Positions 1-10,449 of a DNA stretch of 64,000 nt are shown piece by piece. Made by a program: the position numbers and the translations under genes. This DNA is from Homarus americanus (Eukaryota > Arthropoda > Malacostraca > Decapoda > Nephropidae). The stretch covers positions 10,344,563 to 10,408,562 of the forward strand of contig NW_024737068.1 of assembly GCF_018991925.1 (NCBI RefSeq), read 5' to 3'. How positions within the stretch are numbered: the stretch's first letter is position 1; every line of letters begins with the position of its first letter. The notes below the pieces were generated by a model. That model searched no databases. It was not told the DNA's origin and worked only from the letters and a program-made list of their open reading frames with translations.

Positions 1-60
1 TGTCTGTTTGTTTATTTGTGTGTGTGTCCGCACGAGAATCTCGGAAACTACTTTACCGAT

Positions 61-224
61 CTGTAGTGATGATGGATGGTATTATATGTAGTGATGATGG
101 GTGGTGTTATATGTAGTGATGATGGATGGTGTTATATGTAGTGATGATGGATGGTGTTATATGTAGTGATGATGGATGGTGTTATATGTAGTGATGATGG
201 ATGGTGTTATATGTAGTAATGATT
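61..224 (+). repeat. 25-bp minisatellite in the Helitron leader
   Basis: Six head-to-tail copies of a 25-bp unit (core GTAGTGATGATGGATGGTG) and a partial seventh lie in the noncoding leader. The short derivative at 10,518-10,585 has only two full copies at the same place, so copy number has changed between relatives of the element. Confidence 0.85.
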
Positions 225-282
225 AGACAATAAAATAATAACAGTTTAATGCTAAACAAATATACTTTGCTGTACCGTTGTA

Positions 283-1356
283 GTGAAAAACATGGTGGAA
301 CTTACATACACCGTTAATGAACTATTATCTTTGGCCCTACACGGTGCTACATGTATTCCATTGAGTGGCAGAAATGAGGTCTACCATATGCCCACTGTCT
401 TGATCTGGCTGAAAGAGAAACTTCGACCGAACATGATTGACAACTGCATACGAGCAGAGTTTCATGATCCAGAAGAAGATCCAGTTCTCTATGAGATTAT
501 CAAGAAGCAAATGATTCATGGGCCATGTGGACCATTCTACAGACACTCTCCATGCATGAAAGATGGACGTTGCAACAAAAACTTCCTTAAAGACCTGATA
601 AAGGATACTCAGACTGGAGAAGATGGCTATCCTCAGTACAGGAGAAGAGCGCCAGTTGATGGAGGTTTTACAGCAGTGTTTCGACCTGGAACAGACAGTG
701 AAATAACAGTAGATAATCCTCTTTTGAGTAAAGCATTCAATGCGCACATCAATGTGGAGTTCTGCAATTCAGTCAAGTCCATCAAGTATGTCTGCAAATA
801 CGTCAACAAAGGCTCTGACCAAGCGATCTTTGCATTGGAAAAGGATGGAAATCATGATGAGGTGACACAGTTTCAGCAGAGCCGTTATAAATGCAGCAAT
901 GAAGCCCTATGGAGAATTTTTAGCTTTCCCATACACGAACGATGTCCAACAGTAGTTCATCTGGCTGTTCACCTGGAAAATGGACAAAGAGTATACTTCA
1001 CAGAAGAGTCCCTCCAAAATCAAATGGCAAATCCTGCTGATACGACCCTCACTGCATTCTTCAAGCTTTTACAGGAAGATGAGTTTACTCAAATACTCCT
1101 GTATGTTGACGTACCTAAGTTCTACATATGGCAGGCTTCAGTGAAAAAGTTCCAAAGAAGAGCTCAAGGATCCGATGTTGAAGGATATCCAGGGATAAAG
1201 TCAGGCAATGCTTTGGGACGTGTCTACACGGTTCACCCCAACAACTTTGAATGCTATTGTTTGAGACTACTTTTGCAACACATCCGTGGCCCAACATCAT
1301 ATGCAGCTCTCAAGACAGTGAATGGACAAGTCTGCAGAACCTATCAGGAAGCGTGA
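283..1356 (+). pseudogene. Helitron Rep (HUH endonuclease) remnant
   Basis: The open frame has 357 codons, but only residues from about 32 onward resemble Helitron replication protein. The first ~30 codons are leader sequence that also occurs in the non-coding derivative at 10.6 kb, so this ATG is not the ancestral start. Recognisable blocks include VLIWLKEKLRP, a CGP/SPCMKDG region, GEDGYPQYRRR, FNAHINVEFCNSVKSIKY and the paired-tyrosine motif YVCKYVNKG. Where the HUH motif should precede LIW the sequence reads YHMPTV, so both metal-binding histidines are gone. A TGA at 1354-1356 stands at a position that is cysteine in relatives known to me (recall, not checked). The frame then continues into the helicase part. 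This is non-functional transposon coding sequence. Confidence 0.8.
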
Positions 1357-1431
1357 AATATCCTTGGCCTACTGGAAGATGATGGTTACTGGAATGACAC
1401 ATTAGAAGAGGCAGCAGCTACTCAATCGCCA

Positions 1432-2187
1432 GTGAGAATGTGGAACCTGTTTGCCATCATGATTGCTACATGTAGACTTTCCAACCCAAGCCAGCTCTGG
1501 AAAAACCACCAAGAAAATCATTCAGAGGATCTGCTTCATCAAGCAAGAAGAGCACATCCTGGTCAAGAGATTGAGTTCATGGATGACATGTTCAACAGGG
1601 CTCTGATCATGCTGGAAGACAAAGTGATGGAGCTATGCGGAAAAAACCTGATTGATTTTGGATTGCCTTCCCCAAACCGAGAAGAACCAGTAGTTGCAAA
1701 CAGGGAGTTGCTCAGAGAGACAGACTATTCAGTTGAAGTTCTGGTGAATTTTCTTGAAGAAAATGAGCCTCATCTGGTGCCTGATACAGCAAATGCTTAT
1801 GAACAGATCTTGCAAGCGATACAAGCGGAGCAGGGAGGTATGATCTTTCTCGATGCACCTGGCGGGGCAGGAAAAATACTCCTGATCAACCTTCTGTTGG
1901 CCAAAGTACGTCATCAGGGGAAAATTGCTCTTGCTGTGGCATCCTCAGGCATTGCTGCAACACTACTAGAAGGAGGACGTACTGCACACTCAACTTTCAA
2001 ACTGCCTTTCAACCTCGCTCACAATGAGAATCAAGTGAATAACATCAAAAAAGGATCGGCAAAGGTAAAACCCTTAGACAAATGCTGCCTCATAGTCTGG
2101 GATGAATGCACCATGTCTCACAAGTTATCGTTTGAAGGATTGGACAGGACCTTGCAAGACCTGCTATTTGAGTTCAAGCGACTTTAG
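1432..2187 (+). pseudogene. Helitron PIF1-like helicase, N-terminal part
   Basis: This frame continues the Rep remnant after its TGA. It includes the Rep-helicase linker (LHQARRAHPGQEIEF) and the first helicase motifs: Walker A as GGAGKI (the usual threonine replaced by isoleucine), motif Ia AVASSGIAATLLEGGRTAHS, and Walker B as VWDECTMSHK. After LDRTLQDL the match stops, and a short unrelated tail leads to a TAG at 2185-2187. The next helicase motifs (II/III to IV) are missing and the C-terminal motifs resume at about 2190. The family unwinds DNA 5'-3' during rolling-circle transposition. The Walker A change and the deletion argue against activity. Confidence 0.8.
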
Positions 2188-2199
2188 TTCCCGGTTAAA

Positions 2200-2394
2200 G
2201 TGAGCTTTGCCATGACCATCTACAAAAGCCAGGGACAGTCCCTAAAGATGGTTGGCCTAAACCTGGTGTTTCGTTGCTTCTCTCATGGACAGTTCTATGT
2301 TGGATGCTCCAGAGTGGGAACTGGCAAAAATCTGTACATACTTGCTGCTAATGGCAAAACTAAAAATGTGGTGTACCTTAATGCACTACAGTGA
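2200..2394 (+). pseudogene. Helitron helicase C-terminal remnant
   Basis: Sixty-four codons carry the last PIF1-family motifs: FAMTIYKSQGQSL (motif V) and [17 protein letters not shown] (motif VI, with its arginine). The match begins just upstream of the ATG (PVKVSFAM), so the ATG is internal. Together with the preceding frame this shows an in-place loss of the helicase middle. The frame ends 59 bp before the terminal hairpin, as expected for the C-terminus of a Helitron protein. Confidence 0.8.
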
Positions 2395-2410
2395 GACAAT
2401 GTGGTTGTGG

Positions 2411-2469
2411 AGCCTCCCGGAGGGTGGCGTCCTACAGTGGCCTAGCGAAAGAGCCGCCCGGAGGGCGGC
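2411..2469 (+). other. Helitron 3' subterminal hairpins
   Basis: There are two similar GC hairpins: an imperfect one at 2411-2427 (GCCTCCC/GGGTGGC around GGA) and a perfect 7-bp stem at 2453-2469 (GCCGCCC/GGGCGGC). The second recurs intact at 10,693-10,709 and in degraded form at 5,810-5,827. Helitrons use such a hairpin just inside the 3' end as a termination signal. Confidence 0.65.
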
Positions 2470-2476
2470 GATTCCG

Positions 2477-2594
<118 letters not shown>

Positions 2595-2664
2595 ATCTGA
2601 GTCACCCTACAGTATAACCCCATTAAAAACACTATTTGGGGATAAAAAGATTAAGGTTACCTGA

Positions 2665-4054
2665 AGCAGTTCGAAGTCCCCTAGTATGACATATAGCAAT
2701 TCTATAACTCCTAGTTTGGCGTGTCGTAGTTCTAAGACTCCTAGTATGACGTGTAGCAGTTCTAAGACTCCTAGTATGACATGTAGTAACGTGGTCACCA
2801 ACTGTGGCCTGACGTGTAGTACCGTTTGCACCTACTGTGGCCTGACATGTAGTACCGTGGTCGTCTACTGTTGCCTGACGTGTAGTACCGTGGTCGCCTA
2901 CTGTGGCCTGACGTGTAGTACCGCGGTCACCTACTATAGCCTGACGTGTAGTACCGTGGTCACCTACTATGGCCTGACGTGTAGCACCGTGGTCACCTAA
3001 TGTAGCCTGATGTGTAATACCGCGGTCACCTACTGTGGCCTGACGTGTAGTACCGTGGTCACCTACTGTGGCCTGACGTGTAGTACCGTGGTCACCTACT
3101 GTGGCCTGACGTGTAGTACCGTGGTCACCTACTGTGGCCTGACGTGTAGTACCGTGGTCACCTACTGTGGCCTGAAGTGTAGTACCGTGGCCACCTACTG
3201 TGGCCTGACGTGTAGTACCGTGGTCACCTACTGTGGCCTGAAGTGTAGTACCGTGGCCACCTACTGTGGCCTGACGTGTAGTACCGTGGTCACCTCTGTG
3301 GCCCACAGAGTGTAGTACGCAGCCACCTGCACAATAACCTGACGTGTGGTTACCGTGGTCACCTACTGTGGCCAAGTGTAGTACCAATGGTCACCCTACT
3401 GTGGCCTGACGTGTAGTACCATGGTACCTACTGTAGATTGATGTGTAGTACCGTGGCCACCTACTGTTGCCTGACGTGTAGTACCGTGGCCACCCTACTG
3501 TGGCTGACGTGGTACCGTGGTCACCTACTGTAGCCTGACGTGTAGTACCGTAGTCACCTGTAGCCTGACGTGTGATACCGTGGTCACCTACTATGGCCTG
3601 ACGTGTAGTACCGTGGTCACCTACTGTAGCCTGACGTGTAGTACCGTGGTCACCCTACTGTGGCCAGAAGTGTAATGCCGTGGTCACCTACTGTGTACGG
3701 CGTGTGTAGTACCGTGGTCACCTACTGTGGCCAGAAGTGTAGTACCGTGGTCACCTACTGTGGCCTGACGTGTAGTACCGTGGTCACCTACTGTAGATTG
3801 ATGTGTAGTACCGTGGCCACCTACTGTTGCCTGACGTGTAGTACCGTGGCCACCTACTGTGGCCTGACGTGTAGTACCGTGGTCACCTACTGTAGCCTGA
3901 CGTGTAGTACCGTGGTCACCTACTGTAGCCTGACGTGTAGTACCGTGGTCACCTACTGTAGCCTGACGTGTAGTACCTTGGTCACCTACTGTAGCCTGAC
4001 GTGTAGTACCGTGGTCACCTACTGTAGCCTGACGTGTAGTACCGTGGTCACCTA
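2665..4054 (+). repeat. 33-bp minisatellite, first copy
   Basis: About 42 units of 33 bp (core CTGACGTGTAGTACCGTGG) fill this span. The first units, to about 2790, are diverged and nearer 30 bp. The stretch 3295-3680 has many one- and two-base indels, unlike the flanking clean units. Because 33 is a multiple of three, long frames stay open on both strands (an 11-residue repeat such as YCGLTCSTVVT). These are a by-product of the period and not genes. Confidence 0.9.
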
Positions 4055-4055
4055 G

Positions 4056-4757
4056 CCAACCACAAAAAATGTCTAGTCATCTATAGTAGCTCAGAGTAAT
4101 TTCACGGGGCTGAGCGGCGGGAAGACGAGCGGAGTGAACTCAGTAACCAGACACCAACACACCGTCAACACAAAATACATTTTTGCCTCCCTGACTGCCG
4201 GGTCCGCCCGCTCTCAGGCTGTGCACCCCATTCTTGCTATCACACTAAACCGCTCGCACAAATCCCCGCCACATCTCGTGCCCGCCTATTAGAATGCATC
4301 GAATATCGGATTGGAAGGAAAGCCCATTTACCACGTCGTGGCCTGGGCTCAGATTGGCGTAAGATACCAGACATGCCCTGGCGTTGTTTCTACTATCATT
4401 CGTGTTACAGCATTTTTCTATTATTGAATGTTTGGTCATTTCTTCTTGTTAGCACATTGTTTTTGTACATATGTTATTGTTTGTACTTGGATACATGTGC
4501 ATAATAATTTGTTACTGAATCATAATTTGGAAATATTACTGAAAGTATAGAAGATGGGAGATGAGCATATTGTATAGTCACAAATAATAAACTGACTGTA
4601 CGTGTGTATGTGGCGCGAGATGAGCCTTCAGTCGTTGCATTATACTGTATTTGGTTGTTAGCGACAGTGTTGTGGCCAGGACACTTATCTTGATGGAGAT
4701 ACACACACATACTCTCTATGTATGTATGTATGTATATATATAGTATATGTATGTATT
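4056..4757. other. Non-coding stretch, no recognisable gene
   Basis: Single-copy-looking sequence lies between the minisatellite and the SINE pair, with short TATG repeats near 4718-4756. It is repeated almost exactly at 7212-7913 as part of the segmental copy. I see no gene, tRNA or clear promoter. Confidence 0.5.
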
Positions 4758-4759
4758 AT

Positions 4760-5060
4760 GGCGACCTGTGGTGTAGTGGTCAGCATGCTCTCCGGGCAGG
4801 GTGAAACTCTTGGCATGTTTCTTTATGCCATTTACATCTGTCTATCCAGGAGTAATTGGGAACCTCGATGTTCCGAGGCAATGGTTAGCCAATGCAGTTG
4901 GCGAGTTGTCCGTTTTTCTATATTCCCTGACACCTGGGTCATGGAGCTCGTTAACTTAGGATGTGGTTGTTGCGTTGGCGACAGCTTCTACACCTTAGCC
5001 AAGTTCACGCCTAGGTGGCTCTAGGGCCGGCCATCCTCGTTAAAAAGAGGGGCAACCATT
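4760..5060 (+). mobile_element. tRNA-derived SINE (family A), box B deleted
   Basis: A pol III box A-like sequence (TGGTGTAGTGGTC, 4769-4781) is followed by the body motif GTTTCTTTATGCCATTTAC also seen in the neighbour at 5079. The piece that should hold box B is missing between 4793 and 4797, so this copy is probably transcriptionally dead. It ends in GAGGGGCAACCATT followed by TATG repeats. An identical copy lies at 7916-8216. Confidence 0.65.
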
Positions 5061-5078
5061 ATGTATGTATGTATGTAT

Positions 5079-5275
5079 GGCAACAAGTGGTGTAATGATC
5101 AGTATGCTTGCAGCTCAAGCTGACTGACCCGGGTTCGATCCCCGAAAAGGGTGATACTCTAGGGAAGTTTCTTTACGCCATTTGCCTCTGTCTACCCAGC
5201 AATAATTGGATAACTGGATGTTTATATATTATAGTCCATAAATGATTACTCTAAGAACAGTATGCTCTCGTATAT
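5079..5275 (+). mobile_element. tRNA-derived SINE (family A), intact A and B boxes
   Basis: Box A-like TGGTGTAATGATC lies at 5088-5100 and a box B GGTTCGATCCC at 5132-5142, with tRNA-like spacing. The shared SINE body (TTTCTTTACGCCATTTGCC) follows, then a 3' segment TATAGTCCATAAATGATTAC that recurs inverted near 10,880. An identical copy lies at 8235-8431. This is not a functional tRNA gene, because no complete cloverleaf 3' half follows box B. Confidence 0.75.
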
Positions 5276-5283
5276 ATATATAT

Positions 5284-5667
5284 TGTTACGAGTTGGGGAT
5301 TTAGAAACTGGTTTAGAATATAGTTAAAAGTCTACCCAGATCCCAACAGGCAACAACAATAAAAAAACTAAACAAACAAAGACAATCGGACTATAAAAGG
5401 GTAGACAAAGGATGCGAGTTTTTGTTGTGTATAATAAAGTACAATAAATTCCTTAACAAAATATCCAGCTTTCTATAATTTACCCTTAACCATACTTAAC
5501 TTAAACATACGCAACATTGGCTTAACAGTAAATACATATTTATACAGCATACAACAATCTGAAGCAAGTGGAGGTGGGAGGTAATATAGGGTTACATTAC
5601 TCAAGTGCGGTGCTGAAGTGTCTGACGAGTAGGGCTGAGTATTGAAGAAGGTGGTAGGTAGTCACTG
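5284..5667 (+). promoter_or_regulatory. Possible solo LTR or promoter-like block
   Basis: The block starts TGTTACGAG. It contains TATAAAAG at 5392-5399, and AATAAA at 5433-5438, an order seen in short LTRs. No second copy other than the segmental duplicate (8440-8823), and no target-site duplication, can be seen, so the LTR reading is tentative. The sequence is cut by the assembly gap at 5668 and continues in the second copy past 8823. Confidence 0.25.
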
Positions 5668-5767
5668 NNNNNNNNNNNNNNNNNNNNNNNNNNNNNNNNN
5701 NNNNNNNNNNNNNNNNNNNNNNNNNNNNNNNNNNNNNNNNNNNNNNNNNNNNNNNNNNNNNNNNNNN
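5668..5767. other. Assembly gap of exactly 100 N
   Basis: A run of exactly 100 N, the conventional placeholder for a scaffold gap of unknown size. The sequence on its two sides belongs to the two ends of the same repeated 3.2-kb segment. Confidence 0.98.
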
Positions 5768-5832
5768 TGTGGAGCCTCGGAGGTGGCGTCCTACAGTGGC
5801 CTGTGAAAAGAGCCGCCCGGAAGGCACGATTC

Positions 5833-5835
<3 letters not shown>

Positions 5836-5894
<59 letters not shown>
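5836..5894. repeat. (TA)n microsatellite
   Basis: A pure TA run of 59 bp, the shorter counterpart of 2478-2592. Confidence 0.95.
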
Positions 5895-5896
<2 letters not shown>

Positions 5897-5966
5897 ATCT
5901 GAGTCACCCTACAGTATAACCCCATTAAAAACACTATTTGGGGATAAAAAGATTAAGGTTACCTGA

Positions 5967-7210
5967 AGCAGTTCGAAGTCCCCTAGTATGACATATAGCA
6001 ATTCTATAACTCCTAGTTTGGCGTGTCGTAGTTCTAAGACTCCTAGTATGACGTGTAGCAGTTCTAAGACTCCTAGTATGACATGTAGTAACGTGGTCAC
6101 CAACTGTGGCCTGACGTGTAGTACCGTTTGCACCTACTGTGGCCTGACATGTAGTACCGTGGTCGTCTACTGTTGCCTGACGTGTAGTACCGTGGTCGCC
6201 TACTGTGGCCTGACGTGTAGTACCGCGGTCACCTACTATAGCCTGACGTGTAGTACCGTGGTCACCTACTATGGCCTGACGTGTAGCACCGTGGTCACCT
6301 AATGTAGCCTGATGTGTAATACCGCGGTCACCTACTGTGGCCTGACGTGTAGTACCGTGGTCACGTAATGTGGCCTGACGTGTGGTACCGTGGTCACCTA
6401 ATGTGGCCTGACGTGTACCGTGGTCACCTGACGTCACCATCACTGTGTACCGTGGCCACCTGTGGCCTGACGTAGTACCGTGGTCACCCATCGGCGAAGT
6501 CACCTACTGTGGCCCGACGTAGACCGTGGTCACCTACTGTGGTCCGTGCCACCTACTGTGGCCTGACGTGTAGTACAGTGGTCACCTACTGTAGCACTGC
6601 GTCACCATTGTGGCCTGACGTAGTGTGGTCACCTCGAGATTGATGTAGTACCGTGGCCACTACCGTGCCTGATCGTAGTACCGTGCCACCCACTGTGGCC
6701 TGACGTAGGCACCGTGGTCACTTACCAGCCTGACGTGTAGTACCGTGGTCACCACTGTAGCCTGACGTGTAGTACCGTGGTCACCTACTATGGCCTGACG
6801 TAGTACCGTGGTCACCTATCAGCCTGACGTGTAGTACCGTGGTCACCATAGAAGTGTAGAAGTACTACCGTGGTCACCTACTGTGGCCAGAAGTGTAGTA
6901 CCGTGGTCACCTACTGTGGCCTGACGTGTAGTACCGTGGTCACCTACTGTAGATTGATGTGTAGTACCGTGGCCACCTACTGTTGCCTGACGTGTAGTAC
7001 CGTGGCCACCTACTGTGGCCTGACGTGTAGTACCGTGGTCACCTACTGTAGCCTGACGTGTAGTACCGTGGTCACCTACTGTAGCCTGACGTGTAGTACC
7101 GTGGTCACCTACTGTAGCCTGACGTGTAGTACCTTGGTCACCTACTGTAGCCTGACGTGTAGTACCGTGGTCACCTACTGTAGCCTGACGTGTAGTACCG
7201 TGGTCACCTA
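5967..7210 (+). repeat. 33-bp minisatellite, second copy
   Basis: The same 33-bp unit as the first array. The stretch 6360-6870 is full of missing and extra bases in most units, whereas both ends match the first copy cleanly. This is the pattern of poorly resolved consensus in the middle of a repeat. Confidence 0.9.
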
Positions 7211-7915
7211 GCCAACCACAAAAAATGTCTAGTCATCTATAGTAGCTCAGAGTAATTTCACGGGGCTGAGCGGCGGGAAGACGAGCGGAGTGAACTCAGT
7301 AACCAGACACCAACACACCGTCAACACAAAATACATTTTTGCCTCCCTGACTGCCGGGTCCGCCCGCTCTCAGGCTGTGCACCCCATTCTTGCTATCACA
7401 CTAAACCGCTCGCACAAATCCCCGCCACATCTCGTGCCCGCCTATTAGAATGCATCGAATATCGGATTGGAAGGAAAGCCCATTTACCACGTCGTGGCCT
7501 GGGCTCAGATTGGCGTAAGATACCAGACATGCCCTGGCGTTGTTTCTACTATCATTCGTGTTACAGCATTTTTCTATTATTGAATGTTTGGTCATTTCTT
7601 CTTGTTAGCACATTGTTTTTGTACATATGTTATTGTTTGTACTTGGATACATGTGCATAATAATTTGTTACTGAATCATAATTTGGAAATATTACTGAAA
7701 GTATAGAAGATGGGAGATGAGCATATTGTATAGTCACAAATAATAAACTGACTGTACGTGTGTATGTGGCGCGAGATGAGCCTTCAGTCGTTGCATTATA
7801 CTGTATTTGGTTGTTAGCGACAGTGTTGTGGCCAGGACACTTATCTTGATGGAGATACACACACATACTCTCTATGTATGTATGTATGTATATATATAGT
7901 ATATGTATGTATTAT

Positions 7916-8216
7916 GGCGACCTGTGGTGTAGTGGTCAGCATGCTCTCCGGGCAGGGTGAAACTCTTGGCATGTTTCTTTATGCCATTTACATCTGTCTA
8001 TCCAGGAGTAATTGGGAACCTCGATGTTCCGAGGCAATGGTTAGCCAATGCAGTTGGCGAGTTGTCCGTTTTTCTATATTCCCTGACACCTGGGTCATGG
8101 AGCTCGTTAACTTAGGATGTGGTTGTTGCGTTGGCGACAGCTTCTACACCTTAGCCAAGTTCACGCCTAGGTGGCTCTAGGGCCGGCCATCCTCGTTAAA
8201 AAGAGGGGCAACCATT
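7916..8216 (+). mobile_element. SINE family A, box B deleted (duplicate)
   Basis: Duplicate of the SINE at 4760-5060, lying within the repeated segment. Confidence 0.65.
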
Positions 8217-8234
8217 ATGTATGTATGTATGTAT

Positions 8235-8431
8235 GGCAACAAGTGGTGTAATGATCAGTATGCTTGCAGCTCAAGCTGACTGACCCGGGTTCGATCCCCG
8301 AAAAGGGTGATACTCTAGGGAAGTTTCTTTACGCCATTTGCCTCTGTCTACCCAGCAATAATTGGATAACTGGATGTTTATATATTATAGTCCATAAATG
8401 ATTACTCTAAGAACAGTATGCTCTCGTATAT
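8235..8431 (+). mobile_element. SINE family A with A and B boxes (duplicate)
   Basis: Duplicate of the SINE at 5079-5275, with box B at 8288-8298. Confidence 0.7.
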
Positions 8432-9060
8432 ATATATATTGTTACGAGTTGGGGATTTAGAAACTGGTTTAGAATATAGTTAAAAGTCTACCCAGATCCC
8501 AACAGGCAACAACAATAAAAAAACTAAACAAACAAAGACAATCGGACTATAAAAGGGTAGACAAAGGATGCGAGTTTTTGTTGTGTATAATAAAGTACAA
8601 TAAATTCCTTAACAAAATATCCAGCTTTCTATAATTTACCCTTAACCATACTTAACTTAAACATACGCAACATTGGCTTAACAGTAAATACATATTTATA
8701 CAGCATACAACAATCTGAAGCAAGTGGAGGTGGGAGGTAATATAGGGTTACATTACTCAAGTGCGGTGCTGAAGTGTCTGACGAGTAGGGCTGAGTATTG
8801 AAGAAGGTGGTAGGTAGTCACTGTGCCGTAGGTTTCCAGGATAGGTAATCCAAGTGTGGTCACTTCCCAGAGTGAACTGAACTCTCCTAGATCCGGAGCT
8901 GATGAGGAAGAGTTGGAGGAGGTGACGCAACAACCAGGATATGAAGAAAGGAAACCAGGAGTGGTGACTAAGACTAGTCATACTCGGGTCGCGTCCCTAG
9001 ATGGCGTTGCTCAGTAGTGCTGGGTAGTTAGATCATGACACAATAGATGGCGTGGTTCGT

Positions 9061-9064
<4 letters not shown>

Positions 9065-9101
<37 letters not shown>
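9065..9101. repeat. (TA)n microsatellite
   Basis: A pure TA run abutting the 3' tail (GTTGATTATATA on the minus strand) of a SINE. Confidence 0.95.
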
Positions 9102-9103
<2 letters not shown>

Positions 9104-9172
9104 CAACACCTCAACCGCCAGGATTCGAACCCACGGCCCATGAGCCCATGACTGTGACTGGGGAATGCTACC
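9102..9172 (-). mobile_element. tRNA-derived SINE (family B) fragment
   Basis: Read on the minus strand, it has GGTAGCATTCC (box A-like), then GGGTTCGAATCCTGG (box B, around 9119-9133), then GAGGTGTTGATT leading into (TA)n. The same layout occurs in the two arms of the palindrome at 10,063-10,442, which defines a second SINE family. It joins directly to the 3' edge of a decayed protein-coding fragment. Confidence 0.6.
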
Positions 9173-9665
9173 TCTGGAGAGAGTTTCTCGTCGTCTTTTC
9201 AGGAAAACTTTGTCAAGATATGACATTGCCCCACGATGCCCTTTTTCTCGTTGCACTATTAAGAAATCCTTATCCTCCTGAACTGTCATCATATTCAAAG
9301 CATTCACATGTGCAATGTCAAAGAGATCTTCAAATGTATCAGTGAACTCTTTCTCTTTCTGCTTTTGAGTTTCTGTCTTTCTTGAAGAGTTCTTTTTCAA
9401 ACTATCCACTTGTCAAACATTTTGTGCACTTGATTCACACAATCTGGTTTGTGGTGTGTGGGAATGTTTGCTTTTGTCCAAAATTGAAGAACTTTGTCTG
9501 TGACTTCCCCAGCTGCCACTCTGATGTTTTTTTCTGTATGCAATGCAGGCTTAAAAAATACTGTAACACTTGCCTGTTTGAAGGTAACTTAGCCCCTGTA
9601 ATGTCATCACATAATGTCTTTATCAAATACGCATTTTCTCGTGTTTTTACTCCTGCATTAGCCAT
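9173..9665 (-). pseudogene. Fragment of uncharacterised repetitive arthropod protein family, N-terminal half
   Basis: Two minus-strand frames separated by stops look like one decayed gene. The upstream part starts at about 9665 with MANAGVKTRENAYLIKTLCD and KLPSNRQVLQYFL. The downstream part contains EFTDTFEDLFDIAHVNALNM and EEDKDFLIVQREKGHRG-like sequence (here QEDKDFLIVQREKGHRG). I recognise this from repetitive arthropod proteins annotated only as uncharacterised. It is usually followed by the kind of C-terminal half found at 62,951-63,957. Stops and at least one frame change break it, and a SINE replaces its 3' end. Function is unknown; the multi-copy nature suggests mobile-element origin. 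Confidence 0.55.
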
Positions 9666-10062
9666 TTTGACCTGAGGAATAAAGAAATTAACTATTAATA
9701 TAAATTAATAATGAGAATACTCTGCAGAACTGTTTCTAATTTCCCCAATCATCAATCACGACCAGCAAGAACTCACCACAATCGTGCCAAATACGACGCA
9801 CTAGTGGTGGGCGTAATCGGCTACAAAGTAATCGACTACATCGATTACTTAATTTTTGACAGCTTTGAGCAACCTCTAAATATTAATATATTTAAAAAAA
9901 ACTCGACACACAATGTTTTTGTCCTAAATGGACACATTTAGCAGGGTCTGTGGTAAAAAATTCCAAAGTTGAAAAATAAGGACCACCCTTTTATATATAC
10001 TGTATATATATATATATATATATGCTTCATTTTTAGTCCATATAACACGCAGACTTTGAACA
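9666..10062. other. Non-coding, with a possible hAT-like terminus
   Basis: No gene is visible. At 9812-9857 the sequence CTAGTGGTGGGCGTAATC and nearby short palindromic AATCGA/TCGATT motifs resemble the terminal regions of some hAT transposons. No partner terminus was found. A (TA)n tract occupies 10,003-10,023. Confidence 0.3.
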
Positions 10063-10442
10063 TATAATCAACGACCTCACCAGCCAGGACTCGATCCCTC
10101 GACCTACTGTGTGGGACCAGGGAACGCTACCGACCATGCCATAAAGACACTAAAAGCATTTCTAGACTATGTTATATTTCACACAAAGCCTGTTCATCGA
10201 ACTGATGGCGCCGTGAACCTCTCATTGGATTGGGTAAAATACTACTGACATCCACATAAATGGCACGGGCAATTCCCAATAATAGGTTCACGGCGCCATC
10301 AGCTCGATGAACAGGCTTTGTGTGAAGTATAACATAGTCTAGAACTGCTTTTAGTGTCTTTGTGGCATGGTCGGTAGCGTTTCCTGGTCCCACACAGTAG
10401 GTCGAGGGTTTGAGTCCTGGCTGGTGAGGTCGTTGATTATAT
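10063..10442. repeat. Large palindrome: two inverted SINE-B arms
   Basis: Left arm 10,063-10,220 and right arm 10,284-10,442 are reverse complements with few mismatches, separated by 63 bp. In the right arm, read on +, GTGGCATGGTCGGTAGCG (box A-like) precedes GGGTTTGAGTCCTGGCTGG (box B-like), then GAGGTCGTTGATTATATA. The left arm reads the same on the minus strand. This is either two SINEs inserted head-to-head or a foldback element carrying SINE sequence as its inverted repeats. Confidence 0.75.
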
Positions 10443-10449
10443 ATATATA

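Larger units (their letters stand above)
5768..8823 (+). repeat. Second copy of the 2406-5667 segment
   Basis: This segment repeats 2406-5667 in the same orientation. The offset is 3302 bp before the minisatellite and 3156 bp after it, so the second copy is 146 bp shorter across the array; its leading (TA)n is also shorter. Outside the repeats the copies look essentially identical. The first copy ends at GTCACTG directly at the gap, and the second continues through the same bases (8817-8823) into new sequence. Confidence 0.9.

Noticed and set aside
2640..4055. CRISPR array in the 33-bp repeats
   Set aside because: Units are contiguous without unique spacers, and the genome is eukaryotic.
5079..5150. 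Functional tRNA gene
   Set aside because: Box A and B are present, but the acceptor and 3' half do not fold as a cloverleaf, and the SINE body follows directly.
2632..7211. Long frames with YCGLTCSTVVT or GDHGTTRQATV periods on both strands
   Set aside because: The 33-bp unit is a multiple of three, so frames stay open automatically. There is no start context, domain or codon signal.
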